This document shows, in pieces, positions 56,901 through 64,000 of a stretch of 64,000 nucleotides of DNA. The DNA lies in the NCBI RefSeq assembly GCF_004664715.2, contig NC_051068.1, positions 130,344,716 through 130,408,715 on the forward strand, given 5' to 3'. Position numbers and translations under genes: made by a program. This DNA is from Peromyscus leucopus. Its lineage: Eukaryota; Chordata; Mammalia; Rodentia; Cricetidae. How positions within the stretch are numbered: the first letter of the stretch is position 1; every line of letters starts with the position of its first letter. Under the pieces are notes generated by a model. The model was not told the origin of the DNA. It saw nothing but the letters and a program-made list of their open reading frames with translations, and did not search any database.

Positions 56901-58061
56901 AAACTGGCATTTTCTGAATAGAGGTCATGGGAAAAACTTTCCATAGAATTCAAAGCTAAACCTTAGGGTATGTATGGGCTTCAACTCCCAGAAAAGATGG
57001 ATTATTCCTATCACTGTCTTCATTCAAATTTCAGGACAACATTGCTGAAGAAAGCAGAGTCAGGTTCAACAAGTATATTATTAAAAGATCTGTTTACAAG
57101 ATATGCATTCTTAGTGCAGCAAGTCCTGCCCAACTTGTAGGGAGGACTCAAATGTCCCTACACTGTAATGTGAGATACTCTGATCCTCTACAGCTCTCAA
57201 AATTCTGCATCCTACAAGGCATCTGGAGGAGTCTGAGTGTATAGTAGGATGGAAGAGGAAAATTTCCCACTACAATCAGCCTCCTTCTCTGGTGAATTTG
57301 TACCCTGACTGTGAAGCCCTGCTTTCCTCTATTGCTCAGAGAGTGAGTTGTGCACCAGAGCCGGGAGGTGGGAGAAGTTCAGAATGCTGTAGGAGGCACA
57401 ACAGACAAGTAAGCTCAAGTCCTGACTATTGAGCACAGGAATCTGTGTGTTCCCATTTAGCATGCTGACCTCTACCCAAGAACATTTCTTTTTGAAAGCA
57501 TATAAATAGATTTAATAGACTCAGAGACAGAATATTCTTGAAGCATGACAGTCTCCTTTATCATGATGATTCAAAGGTTTCTTCTTCCCCTCCAAAGCCA
57601 TATTGGTAGTGTTTGTGTTAGCTCACTGGACTGAAGTTACTGCTGAAGCTATGCAGGAAATAAAACTATAATAATCATACTAATAGCCTTCATGTAATAA
57701 GAGGGAAAATCAAAGAGCATGTCTCTGAACAACACCTTACCTGTTTCTATTTCTGGTGTTACTGACTTGACATGAGACACTTAATTGTTCTGGGTCAATG
57801 ATCCTCATTTTGTAGAACTAATAACTCAGAAGTGTTGAAAGGCAAGGTCTTTCCCCTATGTAAGGGTCCTCATGTCTATATTCTACCTCCTTTCATCCAT
57901 TCAACCCACTGTTCCTCCATCAACTTTCAATGGCAGTAACAATACCTCATTGTATCACTGTATATGCAGCCTCCTTACTTACTTCTAACAGTATACTTAT
58001 GAACTACTTAGACAAACATATAATCTGCCAAAAATGCAATGTCTAGCCAGATATAAGTAAT
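56901..58061. other. No gene recognised
   Basis: No named repeat and no supported exon in about 1.2 kb. Confidence 0.5.
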
Positions 58062-58067
58062 CTTTTG

Positions 58068-58455
58068 TGCTGTGGGATTTTCTGTATGGCAAATGTGTTG
58101 CTCTGATTGGTCAATAAATAAAACACTGATTGGCCAGTGGCTACACAGGAAATATAGGCGGGACTAACAGAGAGGAGAAAAGAAAGAACAGGAAGGCAGA
58201 AGGAGTCACTGCCAGCCACCACCAGGACAAGCAGCATGTGAAGATGCCAGTAAGCCACGAGCTACGTGGTAAGGTATAGATTTATGGAAATGGATTAATT
58301 TAAGCTATAAGAATAGTTAGTAAGAAGCCTGCCATGGCCAGTTTGTAAGTAATATAAGTCTCTGTGATTACTTGGTTGGGTCTGAGCGGCTGTGGGACTG
58401 GCGGGTGACAAAGATTTGCCCTGACTGTGGGCAAGGCAGGAAAACTCTAGCTACA
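58068..58455 (+). mobile_element. Solo LTR, sister of 40079-40597
   Basis: A 388-bp LTR with TG...CA ends, TGCTGTGGGATTTTC to CTCTAGCTACA. It shares nearly all of the 40079-40597 LTR except that copy's extra 130 bp. It has a TCAATAAATAAAACAC poly(A) region and TATAGATTTATGGAAATGG. Flanks CTTTTG and TGTTTG match at 4 of 6 bases, so the TSD is uncertain or decayed. Confidence 0.85.
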
Positions 58456-58734
58456 TGTTTGAGTCTGTAAGACACAGAAGGCAGACTAATTTGTCTCTGA
58501 ATCTGTCCATTTATCTTTGAGATCCATGTTATTAGGTCTTATGATGTATAACCCCTCTTTCTTTTGAGTAGTTAGTATGTTTTTAATCTGTATAATTTCC
58601 ATATGGAATAGATCAGTGTGAAAATGAGTGATGCCAACCCCAAATATAGCTTTATCTGTTTTGATTAGGTCTACTAAGAGCTATCAGGAGGATGATGGTT
58701 CCACATACTGAAAACACAGAAAGAACTTCAAAAT

Positions 58735-59330
58735 ATCTATCATATCTATCTATCATTTATCTATGTGCTATCTATCTATTAAACATCTATCTATCATCAT
58801 TTATCTGCCTATTATCTTTCTATTCACCTATCTACAAACCTGTCATATATCATCACTATCTATGTCCTATCATCTACCCATTTACCTCTATCACCACCTA
58901 TCTATATTTATCTATGCACATCTACCCTCTATATTTTACCTATTATCTACCTATTTATCTGTCATTTATCCATAGCATGTCTGTATCATTTATCCATTAC
59001 ACATCTGTCTGTATCATTGATTTGTCCTTTGTCATCAATCTACATCTCTCATCTTACTATGACATCTATCATATGTTGTCTATCATTTGCCTACCACTTA
59101 TCATCTATCGTCTATTTTTGTCTGTCTCTCAATTTATCTTTATAATATATCTATATGTACTGGTTTTTGTAATCTATTTGTCATCTGTTTATTATCTATC
59201 TATCATTCATCTCTCTATAATCAACATATATATGTTTACTATCAATACATCACTGATTTATTAATCTATTATCTTTCTAGCTATATCAGTTTACATCTTT
59301 ATCAATCTATCTATATCATCTTTCAAATTA
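58735..59330. repeat. Degenerate TATC/CATC tetranucleotide tract
   Basis: About 600 bp made almost wholly of imperfect TATC, CATC and TGTC words. It yields a 190-codon plus-strand frame (58692-59264) of I, Y, L and S that is a microsatellite artefact with no protein features. Other plus frames overlapping it are shadows of the same repeat. Confidence 0.93.
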
Positions 59331-59515
59331 TAGATTTATATGTGTGTATCTGTCAACTATCATCCATTTCCCTATTATCTGTCAATCATCTATCATCTAT
59401 CTCTTGATCATCTGTATGTATATATATATATATGTACATATATATATATATATTCATCTTTCTCATCATCACCATCATTATCATCATCATCATCACCATC
59501 TATCATTTTCTCTTC
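59331..59515. repeat. Compound TA and (ATC)n tract
   Basis: TATC words continue into two TA runs (59416-59432 and 59438-59452) and then an (ATC)n run, CATCATCACCATCATTATCATC (59464-59500), closing the tetranucleotide block. Confidence 0.9.
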
Positions 59516-60376
59516 ATCCCTGTTATAGAGGTATTTGTAGTGTCTTAGTAGAGTAAGAGTTAGTTATGAAATTGAGTGAATAAATACTCTCTTGTGAGTA
59601 TACTGGTTAGATATGTAGATTATTTAGATAATTTAATGTTTGACTTTCCAGAATAGATTCAAGCTTAACTATCTGAAAAGAAACAACTAGAGTCTGATAA
59701 TAAGACCTACATTTTTTTTTTAGGTCAGAGATTTGGTCATATAAAACTAACTTAAATATTTAACATTCCTAATAAAATGTTTTAAAAACTAAACAGATTT
59801 CCCTTATAATTCAGAAAAATAATACAGATTGATATAATTGTTAATCACAGTAATTTCAGAGAAGAAACATTTGTTCAAGACTAGTGAGAACAAATGCACA
59901 CTATTACCATAGGAGAGGAACATCAGAGCCTTAAATTTCTACAATATGCATGCTATCCTCTGACCTTATCAGTTCTATGAGAGCAGGGAAGTGACCCCTA
60001 CATTTCTACATCCAAAAGTATTGACTCAATCATTCAGGAAGATGTGTTAGAGCATCATTTTATAGAATTATTATTTTAGCGCTACTGATTTCCTTTGTAA
60101 ATACCTTTTTGTTGTGCCCTTTAACTTTTTGCCACATTTGTACATTTTGCAGTAAGGACCAGATATCTTATTAGCTACTATATTTCTCAATAAGAAATAT
60201 AAATAAGTCAGAGCAGACTAAAAGACATCAGATGCATTCTTTGTGTCTGCTTTTCTCATTCTCAGTAAACAGAGCATTATGCTAGCCTGTGGATCCATGA
60301 GAAGAGTCACTGTCAATGACATTTATTGATGTTTTGTAACTGCCTACAAAGGTGCCCCATACATGATAATCACTCA
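59516..60376. other. No gene recognised
   Basis: AT-rich sequence. No named repeat or exon. Confidence 0.5.
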
Positions 60377-60441
60377 AAAAAAAAAAAAAAAAAAGAAGAA
60401 GAAGAAGAAGAAGAAGAAGAAGAAGAAGAAGAAGAAGAAGC
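60377..60441. repeat. (A)n(GAA)n microsatellite
   Basis: About 18 A followed by roughly 15 GAA triplets, a GAA/TTC repeat that grew from a poly(A) run. The adjacent part of a parent element is not recognisable. Confidence 0.95.
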
Positions 60442-61940
60442 AGAATAAAACATCCTGAGTCATTTTATACCCAAGAAGAAACTTGGAGATTTCCTATATT
60501 TAGAAATTTCTTGCTGTATAAAATAAAGAAGTCTTTTCCAACATACTGTAGCCAAGCTGTCACCAAATCCAAATGACCATGCCATCCAGGTACTAATTCT
60601 TGAAGATACTAGAATAGTGATTGGTTCCTATGTTTCATCCTTCCTGCAAGCACAGAAAGTCACTGGCGGCTTTTCTCCATAGAATACTATATCTGGGTTC
60701 ATTTCAATGCAAGTTGAAGAAACTATCTTCCAGCTTAAGAAAAACAAGAGATTTTACTTCACAGTCCCAGAGGCAACTTAGAGTAAATAAGGGCAGCACA
60801 CATTGCCATTCATAACAGCTTCAGTAGTCAGAGCTGCCTCTGGAAAGCATGAAGTATGTCAACTGTTTTCTCTCAGTTGCATAGCCTATGCTTAGTGTTT
60901 ATTTGAATGCCAAACATAGCATGGAGTGGGTGCTATAAATATTTGAATGATCAAATGAAAGGGTTACCCCTGTCTGTGGAGAAAGATCAGCTACACCAAA
61001 CAGCTTCTCAGCTGCTATTCAGAGCTGCTGACTCACTAGCTTATCTTTGCTTTACAATTAAAATTCCTAGGAAATGAATCTGGTTGACCCAACTCTAGCA
61101 GTAGGTTGGTTATCTCTCTATTGTCTAGTCAACTTTTTCTGCACAGCTGGGATTATGTACACTGAGTGATATAAGGCAGATGACAGGGAAAGGATATTTT
61201 CTGAGCAGGGTCCTAAGATGTATCTGCTAAAACTGTGATTAAATGCTCACCAAAACTCTTCTAGATATTTATATCCACAGACTCTTTTGTAATGTAATCA
61301 TGATACTCTTCTCATTAGAAGAGTCCTTCATTGTTGATTATATCTGGGCAGGAATTATGACTTCCTCAGAGTAACTGCAGTTTCTAAACCAATATCTCAA
61401 GTGGTCTTGAGTATGTTGCCCCATCTTTGGAGGAATCTCCTCTATGTGTTAGCTACAGCAGTCCTAAGTCAGTAAGTAAATATTGCTAAATGTGACAGCA
61501 AAGCTCTACTGAGTGTTTTGGCCGTAGTGGAGCCTCACATGTGAGTGCCTCAAGTAATATCACCAAATGTACAGTAGATACACAAAACAGCTTAGATTTT
61601 AGGTCTTTATACTTTGGGGTAACTTATTATGAAGAGATGGATAATTGATAGTTTTCATAAAGCTTAGCAGGTTCTTTTGTTCTTTAATTGCCCAAGAAGA
61701 TAGTAAAAGGTGAGACTTGGAATGGCACCAAAGATTTTAATATGTTAACTGCTTACCAACATTCCAAAGCCAATCAGGCTGAAAAGAGAAAACAATTCTC
61801 TAGGAAGGACTTGAAATTCTTCTTAGCATTAGAGTAGAAAATTTTAAATTTGTCTCCTGTTCCCTATGCCTCTTAGCTGTGCTGTTGTTTAAGCTAATTG
61901 ACCTCAGTTTAATAAGAACTGAAACACATGGATAGAAAGA
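60442..61940. other. No gene recognised
   Basis: About 1.5 kb of unique-looking sequence. The 64-codon frame at 60621 shows no motif. Confidence 0.5.
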
Positions 61941-61945
61941 GTTTG

Positions 61946-62076
61946 GGGCTGGGCAGTGGTGGTGCAGCCACATTTAATCTTAACACTCAGGAGGCAGAGG
62001 CAAGTGGATCTCTGTGAGTTCAAGGGTACACAGAGAAACCCCACCTTGAAAAAAAAAAAAAGAAAAGAAAGAAGAT
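61946..62076 (+). mobile_element. B1 SINE, internally shortened
   Basis: B1 head GGGGCTGGGCAGTGGTGG, AATCTTAACACTCAGGAGGCAGAGGC, GGATCTCTGTGAGTTC, then directly TACACAGAGAAACCCC and an A tail. The part between the GAGTTC and ACACAGAGAAACC modules is deleted. Confidence 0.85.
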
Positions 62077-62099
62077 CTTCAGATACCATTTACTGGATC

Positions 62100-62345
62100 G
62101 CATACATGACTATTATTTATTTAGTTAGTTATTTGCTTATTTTACTTGTTTATGTATATCCATGTGAACCTGCATGTCTGTATGTGGGCCATGCAAATAC
62201 AGGTGCTGTGGAGGCCAGAAAAGGGCATCAAATCCCCTAGAAATAGTCATTGGTGGCATGAGCCACCCAGTATTGACTGGACTCAGGTCATCTAGAGGAA
62301 GAATGTGTGCTCTTTCACCACTAAGACATTGATGCAGCCCCCCAT
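62100..62345 (-). mobile_element. B3 SINE
   Basis: Complement order TGCATGTCTGTATGTGG, GGAGGCCAGAAAAGGGCATC, CAGTATTGACTGGACTCAGGTC, TTTCACCACTAAGACATTGATGCAGCC, where the last is the complement of the tRNA-like head. Confidence 0.78.
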
Positions 62346-62829
62346 GTATCAGGTTTTTGTGGGAGTTAAATTAAATGCAGTAATTTATAGAAAACTGTTA
62401 CAAAATCTGTGAATGTTACAGATCTGTAGTGAATGTCCTGTATAAGTCCAAACTTTATTTCTCAAAGAGCAATGTGAAGCTTAATTTGTGGCAAATTTTC
62501 CTACTTATTAATAAGTAGGAAAATTGGAAACACAGTTTTATGTAAAGAACACCTAAATTAAGACAACACATTGACTTATGTTTTTTGGTCCATACATGCC
62601 ACCCCAGAAGGTAATTTTACTCTACCATCCATTCTAGGTGCGTTCTAGCAAGCAGAAGTGGCAGTCCAGCTTTCTCTTCCATAACAGTCTAGCTCTTCTG
62701 CCAACTAAGAAACCCAGTCACCATTTTGAGCTGTTCTAGAAAATTCCCATAGTAAGCTCTTTGACAATGAGGTTTGGTGAAGTTTGGAAATGCTATCAAG
62801 CCTCATATCTCTGATAGCTGAGGACTTGC

Positions 62830-63200
62830 TATGGCTTATCTTATTCATCAACTTGATTGGATTGATAAATGCCTAGATTAGTAAAGAGCATCTCTGAGTA
62901 AGTCTGCTAGGTGTTTCCAGAGATAACTAGATCTGGAGTTATACTCTAATGTTTTTCCTGGGATGTGCCAAAATGTAAGAGATGGGGCCCAATTGCAGGA
63001 AAGTCACTAGGGGCAGCCTCTTGAGGGTTATTTCTGGTCCTGGCTCTTTCCTGCATTGACCACATGTCTGCTTCCTGACTGCATCATGTGACTGACACTT
63101 CTGAATCCAAGAGCCAAAATTAATCCCTCCTCTCTTAAGTTGTTTCTGTCAGATATTTGGTCTTTCATCACATAAACAATTAGACTAACTAGTACAGTAC
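62830..63200 (+). repeat. Medium-reiterated rodent repeat
   Basis: GATAAATGCCTAGATTAGTAAAG, TCTGCTAGGTGTTTCCAGAG and ATCACATAAACAATTAGACTAAC give it the build of the medium-reiterated rodent repeats seen elsewhere in the window. Family not certain. Confidence 0.45.
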
Positions 63201-63284
63201 TTTATACTAGCATTATGGCCTTGAGAAATCATATAATAAAATACACAGAGAGAAAGACACCAACAGCCCTTTTATGTAAATGAG

Positions 63285-63620
63285 ACATATCTTTTTTATT
63301 GTTGATTTTTTATTGAAACAGATTTTTTTCATACAATATATTCTGATTATGGTTTCCCCTCCACCAACCTCTCCCAGATCCCCACCCCTCAACTCCCCTT
63401 CCAAATCCACATCCTTTCTTTCTTTCTCTTATTAAAATATAAATAGACATCTAAAAATATTAATGAAATAAAACAATAAAAAACAGAATAGGACTAAACA
63501 AACAGAAAAAAGGAGTCAAAGATAACACACAAGAAACACCTATAGATAGAGACATTCTTGTTTCCACACACAGAAATCCAATAAAAACCCAATACTAGAA
63601 CCATAATATATTTAATGAAG
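63285..63620 (-). mobile_element. L1 3' UTR fragment (Lx-like)
   Basis: Antisense tail TTTTTATTGAAACAGATTT, ATATTCTGATTATGGTTTCCCC, CACCCCTCAACTCCCC, with an interior matching the order of 32958-33660. It ends beside the TTTC repeat. Confidence 0.75.
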
Positions 63621-63627
63621 TGGCTTT

Positions 63628-63634
63628 CTTTCTT

Positions 63635-63704
<70 letters not shown>

Positions 63705-63815
63705 TTCCTTCCTTCCTTCCTTCCTTCCTTCCTTTCTTTCTTTCTTTCTTTCCTTTCCTTTCTTCCTTCCTTCCTTCTTTCCTTCCTTCCTTTCTCTCTC
63801 TCTTTCTTTCTTTTT
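63628..63815. repeat. (TTTC/TTCC)n compound microsatellite
   Basis: A nearly pure (TTTC)n run (63643-63700) is followed by (TTCC)n (63700-63730), then mixed TTTC and TTCC. Open frames of FLSFFLS or KERKKERK type on both strands are artefacts. Confidence 0.96.
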
Positions 63816-63823
63816 TCTTAAAT

Positions 63824-63950
63824 AGAGTCTCATGTACTCCAGGCTGACATCAAACTCCATATATAGCCAAGGATGATTTTGATCTTCTCATCTTCCTATC
63901 TCTACCATTCTAGTGCTTAGATTACAGATAGGCAGTGCCACACCCAGTTT
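63824..63950 (-). mobile_element. Old B1 SINE
   Basis: Complement order TAGAGTCTCATGTACTCCAGG, GACATCAAACTCCATATATAGCC, AGTGCTTAGATTACAGATAGGC, CACACCCAG. Diverged. Confidence 0.65.
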
Positions 63951-64000
63951 ATGTGGTAATGGTGAACAATCCCAGAGTTTCAGACAAGGTACAAAAGCAC

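Noticed and set aside
63612..63860. Lysine/glutamate-rich and phenylalanine/serine-rich frames
   Set aside because: TTTC/TTCC microsatellite artefacts on both strands.

Overview
This window looks like intergenic or intronic DNA of a muroid rodent, most likely a cricetid (vole, hamster or deer-mouse group). The evidence is the repeat content: tRNA-derived B2/B3/B4 SINEs, many 7SL-derived B1 SINEs of the form ending in 'TTTGCGCCTTTCCTGGAACTCG', rodent L1 3' ends and many rodent LTRs. There are no bacterial genes, operons, CRISPR arrays or RNA genes. I found no host protein-coding gene. The only host-exon candidate is one 62-bp segment with splice-like borders (24552-24613), held at low confidence.

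Layout. 0-11 kb: a B2 SINE, solo LTRs (1654-2128, 2212-2728, 8998-9490, 10059-10544), an apparently 5'-inverted L1, and medium-reiterated rodent repeats. 11.05-18.13 kb: a full-length minus-strand class I (gamma-like) provirus with two LTRs, a 5-bp target-site duplication (TSD), a tRNA-Phe-type primer-binding site and recognisable gag, protease, RT/RNase H and integrase. It has no recognisable env, and the coding region is broken by several stops and frameshifts. 18-33 kb: a 5'-truncated L1, ERV1-type LTRs, further solo LTRs, CT-rich simple sequence and long stretches without recognisable content.

33.7-42.1 kb: a composite of two related class II-like elements in opposite orientation. The left arm (minus) has a 3' LTR and a noncoding interior. 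The right arm (plus) has decayed gag, pro and the start of RT, a long noncoding 3' part, a polypurine tract and a 3' LTR. The composite is cut by two later LTR insertions and a B1. 42-64 kb: B1, B3 and B4 SINEs, solo LTRs, L1 3' UTR fragments and several large microsatellites, including a GGC/AGC expansion born inside a B1 and a roughly 600-bp degenerate TATC tract.

Nothing here works as a gene set. The best-supported results are the insertion structures: seven LTRs with perfect 6-bp TSDs, one with 4 bp, the provirus with 5 bp, and SINEs with 8-14 bp TSDs. I see no convincing undescribed biological system. Family names are from recognition by eye and were not checked against a repeat library.
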